Origin: JBKPDV01 sp046728075
Lineage (GTDB): Bacteria; Acidobacteriota; Thermoanaerobaculia; UBA5066; Gp7-AA6
Length of the DNA stretch: 9,895 nt
Assembly: GCA_046728075.1 (NCBI GenBank)
Contig: JBKPDV010000195.1
Location: forward strand, 1-9,895
Reading direction: 5' to 3'
Shown: in pieces, positions 1-6,938 of the stretch
Position numbering within the stretch: position 1 is the first letter of the stretch
How the letters are laid out: each line of letters opens with the position of its first letter
Translations under genes and position numbers: made by a program
Notes under the pieces: model-generated
Seen by the model: the letters and a program-made list of their open reading frames with translations, nothing else
Databases searched by the model: none
What the model was told of the DNA's origin: nothing

Positions 1-145
1 CGGTGTCGCGCGGGATCTTGAGATCGGCGTGGGTGCGCGCTTTCGCGGCAGGAGAGGGGGCGGCGCCGCGCCGGCGGGAAGGGTGGCGGTCCCGGGTCGC
101 GCCGGACGACGACGCGGCCGGAGTCGTTCGGGCGCCGCGAGGCAT
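1..145 (-). CDS. Possible 5' end of an unidentified gene running off the left edge
   Basis: An ATG at 145-143 lies one base after the TAA stop of the upstream minus-strand gene (TAAGATG). An open frame of 48 codons follows to the window edge without a stop. Codons are strongly G/C-ending, like the neighbouring genes. The visible peptide is rich in Pro, Ala, Ser and Arg, then ends in a more ordinary stretch, AKARTHADLKIPRDT, so it could be a disordered N-terminus before a folded domain. The tight spacing would fit translational coupling to the gene at 147-767. There is no clear Shine-Dalgarno sequence. I cannot assign a family, and in GC-rich DNA a 48-codon open frame can occur by chance. Confidence 0.35.
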   Translation of the reverse strand, partial: MPRGARTTPAASSSGATRDRHPSRRRGAAPSPAAKARTHADLKIPRDT

Positions 146-146
146 C

Positions 147-767
147 TTAACGGCCCGCTAACCGCGGGAGCTTCGGCGGACGGCGGCCATGCCGCTGGGC
201 GCCCTCGACCGGCGCATAGGTCAGCTCGCGCCCTTCCCGAGCGCATCGCAGCATCAATCCTCCACGGCTCATGTCTCCGCGCCCCACGAAATCGGGCGGG
301 AAGAGCAGGCGCGAGCCGAATACCGCGCCAAGGATGTCCACGTATTTGCCCGTCGCTATCGATCCGAGGAGCACGATCTCCGCGTCGGGGGCAAGCTTCT
401 CCGCCAGCGCCCTCGCGTCGCGCTCGAGCGGGCGGCGATAGCGCCGCTCGCCGATGTCGATGTCGACGCGGGACCAGCGTCGCAGGCGCTTCACCGTAGC
501 GGGCTCCGAAAGCGGAAGAAGGCCTTCCCCCGCCGTGATGACGAAGGCGCCGGCCATTCCCTCGGGCGCGCGGGCAAATGTCCGGGCATACATGCTCTTG
601 CCGCGGAAATAGAGGCCCGAGAGAAAAGAAAAGACTTCGCCGACAGGAGCGCCTTCCGGCCGGCGCAGGCGCAGAGCCAGATCGAAGGAGGCTTCGCGGC
701 GTAAGACGATCCGGGCCCGCTCTCCCGAGCAGCTCGCCGGCGACAGAAGAAAGATACGTTGCCTCAC
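147..767 (-). CDS. Conserved protein of unknown function, 206 aa
   Basis: The frame stays open up to 1007, but that upstream part runs through a dispersed repeat, so I start at GTG 767-765. There the protein-like sequence begins (MRQRIFLLSPASCSGERAR). I do not recognise a named family. The protein has the look of a conserved cytosolic enzyme: FSFLSGLYFRGK (residues 47-57) and FVITAGEGLLP (75-85). Next come IVLLGSIATGKYVDIL (131-146), where a strand runs into a glycine-rich turn, and FPPDFVGRGDMSRGGLMLR (156-174). The FVGRGDMSRGG segment, with its charged residues, is a candidate ligand site (inference). No signal peptide or membrane segment is seen. A four-codon reading frame (ATG at 778, TGA at 766-764) ends overlapping the proposed GTG. 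No clear Shine-Dalgarno is visible, so the start is only moderately sure; the coding call is firmer. Confidence 0.75.
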   Translation of the reverse strand: MRQRIFLLSPASCSGERARIVLRREASFDLALRLRRPEGAPVGEVFSFLSGLYFRGKSMYARTFARAPEGMAGAFVITAGEGLLPLSEPATVKRLRRWSRVDIDIGERRYRRPLERDARALAEKLAPDAEIVLLGSIATGKYVDILGAVFGSRLLFPPDFVGRGDMSRGGLMLRCAREGRELTYAPVEGAQRHGRRPPKLPRLAGR

Positions 768-867
768 CGCGCAAGCATAGCCCGGAGAAGAGGTGCTTCG
801 AAGCGCGTCACTCAGGGTGCCGGCGGTCGCGCGGTCGCGGGATTGCCTCGTCCGATCGTCGCATGTC

Positions 868-1036
868 TTCCGAGCGAAGCGAGGAATCTGCTCCCGCCGC
901 TTCTCACCGGACGAAGAAGATTCCTCGTCGCGTAGCCTGCCCCGAGAAATGCATCGGCCGAGGAGAAAGTCACGAGGGTAGATCCCTCGCTTCGCTCGGG
1001 ATGACAATGGACGTGGAGGGGCTCCTCGGAATGACA
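868..1036. repeat. Dispersed intergenic inverted repeat of the GAGCGAAGCGAGG type
   Basis: Two 20-base arms, 868-887 and 982-1001, are inverted copies matching at 18 of 20 positions. Their shared core is CCGAGCGAAGCGAGG. A further partial direct copy, CTCGG(A/G)ATGACA, lies at 1025-1036 beside the one at 995-1006. The element fills most of the 293-base gap between the 206-aa protein gene and the SnoaL-like gene. It contains no credible gene; its open frames only read repeat sequence. Similar GAGCGAAGCGAGG sequences are common between genes in many environmental bacterial genomes (from memory). In RNA the arms could pair across about 94 bases. No promoter was recognised in this gap. Confidence 0.75.
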
Positions 1037-1060
1037 GACGGAAAGTAACGGTCTGGCGAG

Positions 1061-1531
1061 CTAGGGCTTTCGCGGCTCTTGTGAGGACTTCTCGATTAGC
1101 TCCTTCACCTCTTTCATCAGCGCATTGGGGATCGGGACGGAGAGGTTGTATTGAGTGATCTTCCAGCCTTCCAGGGTTTTCACGAGGACTCCCGAGCCGC
1201 GCGACGGGCCGAGATTCGGTGTCTGAAGATCCTCGTCGAACCAGGCCACGCTGCCGTCCGGGGAAAAGGCGACATGCCGTTGCACGGCGCGGAACGACCA
1301 GGCCTTGCCCTTAGCGAAATAGGGGTGCGCGTAACGGCGAAACTCGTCAACGGTCCAGCGTTCCGTTCCGTCGGTGCCGAGGAAGACCGCGCCCGGAGCG
1401 AAGTGTCCAAAGTAGCGCGCCTCGTCCGCCACGGCGGCCGCAGCATGCCAGTCGTCCAAAATAGCGGAGATCTGCGCCTCCGGCGCTGGCGATACCGCGG
1501 CGGCAGCCAGAAGAAGAAGCACGAACATCAT
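1061..1531 (-). CDS. Exported SnoaL-like / NTF2-fold protein, 156 aa
   Basis: This is a small, probably exported, single-domain protein of the SnoaL / DUF4440 type with the NTF2 fold. Residues 1-17 form a compact signal peptide (MMFVLLLLAAAAVSPAP). A helix then carries ILDDWHAAAAVADEARYFGHF, the usual opening of these cone-shaped domains. The remainder alternates strands and turns and ends with GWKITQYNLSVPIP, which resembles the last strand typical of SnoaL-like proteins. Members are diverse: some are enzymes, many bind small ligands. Nothing here fixes a substrate. The start is well supported: GGGAGG at 1538-1543 sits 6 bases before the ATG (a second in-frame ATG follows directly). It lies about 80 bases downstream of the HpnR-like gene on the same strand, with a heptamer array between them, so co-transcription is possible. 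Confidence 0.8.
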   Translation of the reverse strand: MMFVLLLLAAAAVSPAPEAQISAILDDWHAAAAVADEARYFGHFAPGAVFLGTDGTERWTVDEFRRYAHPYFAKGKAWSFRAVQRHVAFSPDGSVAWFDEDLQTPNLGPSRGSGVLVKTLEGWKITQYNLSVPIPNALMKEVKELIEKSSQEPRKP

Positions 1532-1582
1532 CGCAAACCTCCCGATCGAAATTCGGAGGACGGGAAATCAGACGGAACAGAG

Positions 1583-1617
1583 AGCTGACAGCTGACAGCT
1601 GACAGCTGATAGCTACG
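1583..1617 (-). repeat. Heptanucleotide array, sense unit GTCAGCT, at a gene 3' end
   Basis: On the plus strand, three perfect AGCTGAC units (1583-1603) are followed by AGCTGAT (1604-1610) and the decayed AGCTACG (1611-1617). Read on the minus strand, the direction of the HpnR-like gene, the unit is GTCAGCT. The TAG stop of that gene (1615-1613) lies inside the first, decayed unit. Every unit contains AGCT, and CAGCTG recurs across unit junctions, so alternative short hairpins are possible. This is one of several GTC-plus-four-bases arrays in the window. Confidence 0.9.
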
Positions 1618-3058
1618 ACGCTTCCGCGGCTTCCGCAGGTATCTCCGCCGGCGCGCGCCGAGTCGCCTCGTGCTCGTCGAGATACGCCTGGGCCTTCATC
1701 ATCCGCTGCGTGCGAAAGAGCACGCGGGTCAAATAGGGAATCTGAACGGGGTGGATCTGTCGCATCCAATCGATCCAGCGCTTCTGCCCCGAGGTATTGA
1801 GGATGGAACGGCGCCACGTCTCCGCATAGAGCTCGAAGAACCGGCGGGCGCCCAGGCGCGGCTCCCACAGGACATGGTGCATGTCGTACTTGAACCAGGG
1901 CTGTCCGTGAAGCACCGGCGCGAGCTTGGTGAAGAGCTCTGTCCCGGGCAGAGGGGTCAGTATCGTGTATCCCGCGCGTTGGAAACCGTGGCGGTCCACG
2001 AAGTCCCAGAGCTGCCGGAAGTCGGCTTCTCTCCAGTCGGGATCGATCAAGAAATTGCCCGTAACGCCATACCCCATCGAGCGAGCGACTCCTGCGGCCT
2101 CCACTGAGGAAGAGATCTCGGCGTCTTTGGCGACGTGAGCCAACCCCTCGTCGGACGCCGCTTCGAGGCCGAAGAAGATGTCGAAGTCTCGGGCGATCGG
2201 CCGCCAGGCCTCGAGAAGCTCCGGATGGCGGCAGGCCAGATCGGTCCGTGTCTGCACGAGGATCCACCGCTTGCGGACTCCCCGTTTCTTGAGCGCCGCG
2301 GCCAGCTCGAGGCTTCGCGCGGGATGGTTCCAGAAGAGATCGTCCGCGACAAAGACGCTGTCGCCGACGGAAGCGAAGTCTTCGACGACCGCCGACACCG
2401 ATCTCTCGCGGAAGGAGCGGCCGTAGAGCTGCCAAACCGAGCAGAAGTTGCAGCGGAAGGGGCATCCCCGCGCCGTCTCGACCAGCCAGACGGGCTTGAA
2501 GAGCAGGCAGTGATAGCTGTTGCGGTGCCGGGCGACGAGATCCCGCGCCGGCAACGGAACCTTGTCCAGGTGGGTTCTCTCTTCCAGCGGCGCGGTGGAG
2601 ATCCAGCCGTCCCTCTCACGCAGCCGCAGTGCGGGAACGCCGGAGACCGGCCGGCCGCTTTCGAGAGCGTCGACGAGCGCCGGCACGACTTCCTCGCCAT
2701 CGTCCACGCAGATTGCGTCCACATCCTCCGTTTCCAGAGGCCCGGAATAGGCGGCCGCGGCATGCCCCCCCGCCAGGACAAAGGCTTCCGGCGATTCCCG
2801 GCGCACGGCCCGGGCCGTCTCGAGAATCTTGTCGTACTCGAGCGCATGCATTCCGGACAGGCCGACCACACGAGGCCGCGTCCGCCGGATCCAGGAAGCG
2901 ACAGACCCTCCAAACCTCATGTCCACCACCGTGACGTCGTGTCCTCGCTGCCGCAGCGCGGCGCCGATGTACTCGAGACCCAGCGGCTCGACGCGGAAGA
3001 AAGGCCCCAGACCGAAACGCTCGTTTCCGGGATCGGGCCGCAGCAGGAGGATGTTCAT
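1613..3058 (-). CDS. Cobalamin-binding radical SAM enzyme, HpnR-like (hopanoid C-3 methylase type)
   Basis: This 481-residue protein has the layout of class B radical SAM methyltransferases. The N-terminal cobalamin-binding-type domain (about 1-150) includes FRVEPLGLEYIGAALRQRGH and VFVLAGGHAAAAYSG-like turns. The radical SAM domain (about 190-420) has ETARGCPFRCNFCSVW, giving iron-sulfur ligands C199, C203 and C206. From memory, the segments around LYGRSFRERS, VFVADDLFWNHP, FFGLEAASDEGL and LTPLPGTELF resemble HpnR, which adds the C-3 methyl group to hopanoids. That is a resemblance, not proof: related enzymes act on other substrates, and no squalene-hopene cyclase gene is in view. No DxHxxG histidine motif is visible. 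The ATG at 3058 has no strong Shine-Dalgarno. It is divergent from a lipid acyltransferase gene, fitting a membrane-lipid role. The stop codon falls in a heptamer repeat. Confidence 0.75.
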   Translation of the reverse strand: MNILLLRPDPGNERFGLGPFFRVEPLGLEYIGAALRQRGHDVTVVDMRFGGSVASWIRRTRPRVVGLSGMHALEYDKILETARAVRRESPEAFVLAGGHAAAAYSGPLETEDVDAICVDDGEEVVPALVDALESGRPVSGVPALRLRERDGWISTAPLEERTHLDKVPLPARDLVARHRNSYHCLLFKPVWLVETARGCPFRCNFCSVWQLYGRSFRERSVSAVVEDFASVGDSVFVADDLFWNHPARSLELAAALKKRGVRKRWILVQTRTDLACRHPELLEAWRPIARDFDIFFGLEAASDEGLAHVAKDAEISSSVEAAGVARSMGYGVTGNFLIDPDWREADFRQLWDFVDRHGFQRAGYTILTPLPGTELFTKLAPVLHGQPWFKYDMHHVLWEPRLGARRFFELYAETWRRSILNTSGQKRWIDWMRQIHPVQIPYLTRVLFRTQRMMKAQAYLDEHEATRRAPAEIPAEAAEAS

Positions 3059-3127
3059 GAATGGCGGTGATTTGGCGGGGACTCGTTCCCTCGAATCTCC
3101 TTGTCCGGATTGTATATTCCTTCATCG
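3059..3127. promoter_or_regulatory. Divergent intergenic region, probable shared promoter region
   Basis: These 69 bases separate the start of the HpnR-like gene (minus) from that of the acyltransferase gene (plus), so both promoters should lie here or inside the genes. The only A/T-rich patch is TGTATATT at 3111-3118, a plausible -10-like element on the plus strand; its complement reads AATATACA. No matching -35 at standard spacing is convincing on either strand. The call therefore rests mainly on gene layout. Confidence 0.4.
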
Positions 3128-4108
3128 ATGCGAGAAAGAGATTCCAGCGCCGATCCGGCGGCGACCGCTCGCGCGCGCAGGAAATGGGTGAGCCACGGGC
3201 TCTCCAACGCGATCGTCTACGGCGGTTTGCACTATGGCGCCCAGTGGCTGCCGATGGCCGTCTTGAACGGGATCAACCTCGTGGGAAACACGCTGGCGAT
3301 CACGTTCCTGCGCGAGACCCAGCGAGGCATTCGGGAGAACTACCGGCTCGCGCTCGACGTAGCCGAGAGCGAAGCGGCCTCGCTTACGCGCCGACTTTTC
3401 TTCGAATATGGACGGGCCACGATCGACACGTGGCGGCTGCGGAGCGAGGCCTTCGTGCCGAAGATCACGACACTGGACGAAGACGCGCGCGCCCTGGCGC
3501 GCAGCCGGCGCAACGGCCGGGGATTTCTGCTCGTCACCGGGCACGTCGGAAACTGGGAGATGGGCGCGGTGACGCTGCGCGCGCACGACTTGACGGCCGC
3601 GGTCGTGGGCCAGCCGGAGCTCGATCCCAATGTTCAGCAGATGCGGCTCTCGCTGCGCAAGCGGCTCGGGGTCGAGTCGATCGATATCGGCTCCTCGATG
3701 GCGACCGCGTTTCGTGTGCGCGCCGCCATCGATGCCGGGCGCGCCGTGGCGCTCCTGGTCGACCGCGCGTACCCGGAGGACAGCGTGATGGTTCCCTTCT
3801 TCGGGCGACCCACCCCGTTCCTGCGCTCGCCGGCCCTGCTCGCCCGCTTCTGCGATTGCGACGTCCTCCCCGGCTTCTTTCTGCGGGCGCGCGACGGTTC
3901 CTATTTCAACGTCTGGGGAGAGCCTCTCGCGGCGGATCCCTCCCGCTCTCCCGAAGACGACGCCCGGCGCATCCTCACGCGGGTCGCGAGCGACCTCGAG
4001 AGTGTCATCCGGCGGTTTCCGACGCAGTGGTTCAATTTCTTTCGGTTCTGGAACGGCGAGCCAGTCGAAAGTCGAGAGGCGACAGCCGACAGTGGGAGGC
4101 GGCGCTGA
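3128..4108 (+). CDS. LpxL/HtrB-family lysophospholipid / lipid A acyltransferase
   Basis: This family transfers an acyl chain to lipid A precursors or lysophospholipids at the inner membrane. The key motif is seen as TGHVGNWEMGA, the HX4E catalytic pair H139 and E144. Later blocks fit the family: VALLVDRAYPEDSVMVPFFGRPTPF, the usual substrate-site region, and FPTQWFNFFRFW near the end. A hydrophobic N-terminal segment (about 20-50) would anchor it. The specific substrate cannot be told. Starting at ATG 3128 gives 326 residues. GTG 3188 is a real alternative, with AGGA at 3179-3182 five bases upstream, and would trim 20 basic or polar residues. The last 15 residues or so, after the conserved FRFW, are encoded by a degenerate heptamer array and are probably not part of the ancestral protein. 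The stop overlaps the proposed start of the next gene. Confidence 0.85.
   Translation: MRERDSSADPAATARARRKWVSHGLSNAIVYGGLHYGAQWLPMAVLNGINLVGNTLAITFLRETQRGIRENYRLALDVAESEAASLTRRLFFEYGRATIDTWRLRSEAFVPKITTLDEDARALARSRRNGRGFLLVTGHVGNWEMGAVTLRAHDLTAAVVGQPELDPNVQQMRLSLRKRLGVESIDIGSSMATAFRVRAAIDAGRAVALLVDRAYPEDSVMVPFFGRPTPFLRSPALLARFCDCDVLPGFFLRARDGSYFNVWGEPLAADPSRSPEDDARRILTRVASDLESVIRRFPTQWFNFFRFWNGEPVESREATADSGRRR
4064..4098 (+). repeat. Degenerate heptanucleotide array, GTCGAAA/GTCGAGA type, inside a gene 3' end
   Basis: Five consecutive heptamers can be laid out in register: GTCGAAA, GTCGAGA, GGCGACA, GCCGACA and GTGGGAG. The first two keep GTC and the others have decayed. The array lies within the last codons of the acyltransferase gene and encodes a non-conserved tail (VESREATADSG). 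Its last unit forms the GGGAGG Shine-Dalgarno of the next gene (4094-4099). Because the units are imperfect, the period-7 reading is less certain than for the other arrays. Confidence 0.55.
4094..4099 (+). promoter_or_regulatory. Shine-Dalgarno GGGAGG that points to a CTG start
   Basis: GGGAGG lies five bases before CTG 4105-4107, the ideal distance. The only other usable codon nearby in the M16 frame is TTG 4147, which would begin inside the signal peptide's hydrophobic core and has no such site. CTG is a rare but known bacterial start codon. The CTG shares TG with the preceding gene's TGA stop (CTGA), so ribosomes finishing the acyltransferase could restart here. Confidence 0.6.
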
Positions 4109-5502
4109 GACGAAAGATCGCGCCGCGCTTCGTTCTTGTCGGCTTCTTGATCGCGGCGGCGGCGCGATCGGTCCCGCATCCAGCGCTCGAGCGGATCGAG
4201 GAACATGGCGCGGCCGCGCTCTACCGGATGACTCTCGGCAACGGCCTCGTCGCGGTGATCGATGCGCGGCCGGGACGACGGACGGTCTATTGCGAGATCG
4301 GCGTCCGCGTCGGCTCGCGCGACGAACCTTTGGACAAGGGAGGCATCTCTCACCTGCTCGAGCATCTCCTGTTCAAGGAGGGGGAAGGTCCGGGCGCCCG
4401 CAAGAATCCCGCCTTCTCGCGAATCCGGGCCGCCGGGGGCGACGTCAACGCGACCACGGCTTTTGAGCTGACGAACTATTTCTGCGATGTCTCCTCCGAT
4501 TCCTTCGAGGAAGGATGGCGGGGGCTCGCGAGCCTCGTGACCGGAACGGGTTTTACCGCCCACGACGTCGAGGTGGAACGCGAGGTCGTTCTCGAGGAGG
4601 CCGCGCGCGACAAGAGCAACCCGGCGTCGGTGGCCGCCTTCTCCGTCCTGCGGCGCCTTTTCCCCGGGGACCCGCTCTCCCAGCCGATCATCGGCTATCG
4701 AAAAACGCTCGAGTCGATTAGCTACTCCGACGCGAAGGCTTACTACGGGCGCTACTACACGCCGGGCAACGCCTACGTCCTCGTCGTTGGAGACGTCGAG
4801 CCGGAGAAAGCGGCCGCGCTGCTGCAGGAGACCGTCGGCGGGTGGAGAACCGCCCACGTTCCACGCGCGGACTTTCCTCCTCCTCCGAAGGTCTCCGACG
4901 AGAAACGGTTCGTCTTTCAGACGCTCGTCGAGCAGGTCTACTACGCGATGGGCGCGCTCACGCCCGGTCAGACTGCAGGCGAACGGGCTGCGATGGAATT
5001 GCTTCGCCGCGTGCTCGGAGAAGGGCGGACGTCACGCCTCTATCGGCGCCTGGTCGAACGCGAAGGACTCACCTCGGATTTCCTGGCGGAAAGCTATGAC
5101 CTTTCCAACGTGGGCTTATTCGCCGCCGGCGGCGCCGTTTCCTCCGCGCGGGCCGATCGTTTTCGCGCGATTCTCCGGGAGGAATTCGAACGCGCCGCTT
5201 CCGAGCCGGTTTCGGCGCAGGAGCTGGACCTGGCTCGCCGGCTGATGTCCGCCGATCTGGTGAGGCAGTTCGAGACCAATAGCGGAATCGCCGCGTTTCG
5301 ATCGGAGTGCCTGCTCTATCGGCTTCCCCTTTCGCGCGACGACTACCTGCGCGAGGCTTCGCAGGCGACTCCGGACAGTCTTCTCGCGACCGCGCGCGCG
5401 CGATTTGCGCCGCAGAAGCTTCGGGAAATCGAGGTCGACCCGGCCCGCGGACTGGGCAAGCTCACGGCGATCCTGCGGTACCTGATCTTTCGGCGAATCT
5501 GA
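4105..5502 (+). CDS. Exported M16-family zinc peptidase, catalytic subunit
   Basis: A 465-residue member of peptidase family M16 (pitrilysin / processing-peptidase clan) with an intact active site. GISHLLEHLLFKEG supplies the inverted zinc motif HxxEH at residues 83-87. The third ligand is E164 in EVVLEEAARDKSNP, 77 residues after the second histidine as in the family. The N-terminal M16 domain spans about 40-190 and the second, inactive-type domain about 195-375 (AYYGRYYTPGNAYVLVVGDV near its start). SRLYRRLVEREGL is the conserved arginine block of the second half. The proposed N-terminus (RRK then FVLVGFLIAAAARS) is a typical signal peptide, so it should act outside the cytoplasm, cleaving peptides or short proteins. 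The start is taken as CTG 4105 from the Shine-Dalgarno, overlap and signal peptide. The stop overlaps the next gene's ATG (TGATG). The in-frame open stretch upstream of 4105 is antigenic noise in another frame of the acyltransferase gene. Confidence 0.88.
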   Translation: MRRKIAPRFVLVGFLIAAAARSVPHPALERIEEHGAAALYRMTLGNGLVAVIDARPGRRTVYCEIGVRVGSRDEPLDKGGISHLLEHLLFKEGEGPGARKNPAFSRIRAAGGDVNATTAFELTNYFCDVSSDSFEEGWRGLASLVTGTGFTAHDVEVEREVVLEEAARDKSNPASVAAFSVLRRLFPGDPLSQPIIGYRKTLESISYSDAKAYYGRYYTPGNAYVLVVGDVEPEKAAALLQETVGGWRTAHVPRADFPPPPKVSDEKRFVFQTLVEQVYYAMGALTPGQTAGERAAMELLRRVLGEGRTSRLYRRLVEREGLTSDFLAESYDLSNVGLFAAGGAVSSARADRFRAILREEFERAASEPVSAQELDLARRLMSADLVRQFETNSGIAAFRSECLLYRLPLSRDDYLREASQATPDSLLATARARFAPQKLREIEVDPARGLGKLTAILRYLIFRRI

Positions 5503-6851
5503 TGTCGCTCTTTCCAGCCGGCTCCCGGATTTGCTCCCTCTCCCTCCGGGCGAGGGGCGGGGTGAGGGCCCGACTTATAGCCGTAATCATTCTTCTGTGC
5601 TGGTCCGCTGCCGCCCACGCCCTCGAGCGCCGCCTCGCCAACGGCGCGCTCGTCCTGGTCGAGCCCCGGACCTCAACGGAAACCGCGGCGATCCGCCTCG
5701 TCATCGGCGGAGGAAATCTCGACACATCCGCGCAGCCCGCCGCCGCCCGGCTCCACGCCGCAATGCTCTTGCGCGGCACCCGAGAGCGCGACGGCTTTGC
5801 GCTGGCGCGGGCGGCGGAGGAGCTGGGAGGGCGGCTGACCGCCGTGTCGCGCCCCCTTTGCGAGATCGTCTCGATCACCGTTCCCGCAGAGAACGCGCAA
5901 GCGGCGATCCGCCTCGTGGCCGAAACGTTTCTCGCGCCGCGACTCGATCCCGCCGATCTCGAGAAGGAGAAGAACCTTCTCGCCGGAACTCTGGCGACCG
6001 AGCGTGATCAACCCTCGTCTCACCGGAGAGACGCGGTGATCCATACCCTCTTCGCCGGTCATCCTCTCGACCGCCTCGCTCTCCCTGCGGATGGAGAGGT
6101 CCGGGTGGTCTCGATCGATTCGGTGCGGACCTTTCACCGCGGCCGATGGAAAGGGGGACGCCTCGCGCTCCTTGCCGTCGGCCGCATCGAGCCCGAGCGG
6201 GCCGCGGCTCTTGCGGCAGAGCTTCTCGGTTCGCTGCCGGGCGGAGAGCTACCCGCTTCCGACGGTATAGAGCGTCCGGTGCTGCCGGCTCCCAAGCCCC
6301 TGGTTTCCGACGTCGCGCGTCGCGTGTCCCAGAGGACCACGCAGGCGGAACTGACAGTCGCTCTCCCGACCTCGGGGCTCGAGCAGGCCGAGCGACCCGT
6401 TTTCGCTCTGCTCTCTCACGTTCTGGGCGGTTTCCAGGAAAGGCTGTATAGCGAAATTCGAGAGAAGCGCGGATGGGCGTACTCGATCGACGCCGGCGGC
6501 GAAAGCTTCCCGGGGGCGGGACTCTTCGAGGTCACGACGGGCGCGAAGAAGGAGAAGCTCGACGACATCGAGAGGTTCGTGCGCGTCGAGCTGCAGCGTC
6601 TCGGCGACGCGCCCGTCTCTTCCGACGAGCTCACGCGCGCCGTCCGGTACCTCAAGACCTCGGAGGCGCGCCGGGACGCCACCAATGCCGGGCGCGCCCA
6701 GGTCTTGGCCGAAGACCTTCTCGCCGGCTCCCCCCGGCGCACCTACGAGGAGCGGATCGCCCAACTCGAGTCGGTCACGCCCGCGCAGATCCAGACTCTT
6801 GCCCGCCGCCTCTTCGCGGGCAAAAACGTGGCGGCGGTGAGGATGTACTGA
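5502..6851 (+). CDS. Exported M16-family protein lacking the zinc site (non-catalytic partner)
   Basis: This M16 homologue has the family fold but not the active site. Where HxxEH should be it reads ARLHAAMLLRGT (H85, no glutamate, no second histidine). The substrate-binding arginine/tyrosine block of the C-terminal domain is kept: RLYSEIREKRGWAYSID, R314 and Y327. Active and inactive M16 genes next to each other usually make a heterodimer, the inactive one helping bind substrate. ATG 5502 overlaps the previous stop (TGATG) and gives 449 residues. GTG 5562 is a serious alternative: it has GAGGGG at 5552-5557 and gives a textbook signal peptide (RARLIAVIILLCWSAAAHA). The 20 residues between the two starts are encoded by a GC-rich hairpin repeat. 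Either way the protein is probably exported. A heptamer array begins seven bases after the stop. Confidence 0.88.
   Translation: MSLFPAGSRICSLSLRARGGVRARLIAVIILLCWSAAAHALERRLANGALVLVEPRTSTETAAIRLVIGGGNLDTSAQPAAARLHAAMLLRGTRERDGFALARAAEELGGRLTAVSRPLCEIVSITVPAENAQAAIRLVAETFLAPRLDPADLEKEKNLLAGTLATERDQPSSHRRDAVIHTLFAGHPLDRLALPADGEVRVVSIDSVRTFHRGRWKGGRLALLAVGRIEPERAAALAAELLGSLPGGELPASDGIERPVLPAPKPLVSDVARRVSQRTTQAELTVALPTSGLEQAERPVFALLSHVLGGFQERLYSEIREKRGWAYSIDAGGESFPGAGLFEVTTGAKKEKLDDIERFVRVELQRLGDAPVSSDELTRAVRYLKTSEARRDATNAGRAQVLAEDLLAGSPRRTYEERIAQLESVTPAQIQTLARRLFAGKNVAAVRMY
5536..5568. repeat. CCCTC/GAGGG imperfect hairpin repeat at a gene start
   Basis: CCCTC at 5536-5540 and 5542-5546 can pair with GAGGG at 5564-5568 and 5552-5556 respectively, giving a nested hairpin. 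GC-rich elements of this style recur between genes in many bacterial genomes (from memory). Here it sits between the overlapping ATG (5502) and the alternative GTG start (5562) of the second M16 gene. It provides that GTG and its purine-rich ribosome-binding sequence. Confidence 0.6.
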
Positions 6852-6857
6852 GGGAGA

Positions 6858-6906
6858 GTCGGTAGTCGGTAGTCGATAGTCGGTAGTCCAGAGTCGACAA
6901 TCGAAG
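6858..6906 (+). repeat. Heptanucleotide array, sense unit GTCGGTA, after the second M16 gene
   Basis: Heptamers in register are GTCGGTA (6858 and 6865), GTCGATA (6872), GTCGGTA (6879), and then the decaying GTCCAGA, GTCGACA and ATCGAAG up to 6906. The unit reads GTC in the sense direction of the M16 gene that ends at 6851. An inverted copy on the other side of the gap (6940-6960) serves the convergent radical SAM gene. Confidence 0.9.
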
Positions 6907-6938
6907 TCACACCGGACCCGGGCAGCCTGCCTTCTTTA

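Noticed and set aside
29..499. Plus-strand open frame at the left edge
   Set aside because: It lies largely antisense to the 206-aa gene and has Arg/Ala-rich composition typical of a shadow frame.
768..1007. Upstream extension of the 206-aa gene to ATG 1007
   Set aside because: The extra 80 residues are encoded by the GAGCGAAGCGAGG repeat and are not protein-like; the conserved-looking part begins at GTG 767.
2135..3070. Plus-strand open frame opposite the HpnR-like gene
   Set aside because: The product is charged and low in structure with no family motif; the minus strand has the radical SAM motif.
3061..4104. Open frame continuous with the first M16 gene, apparently a much longer protein
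   Set aside because: This part runs in another frame of the acyltransferase gene, gives an Arg-rich low-complexity product, and the acyltransferase frame has clear family motifs.
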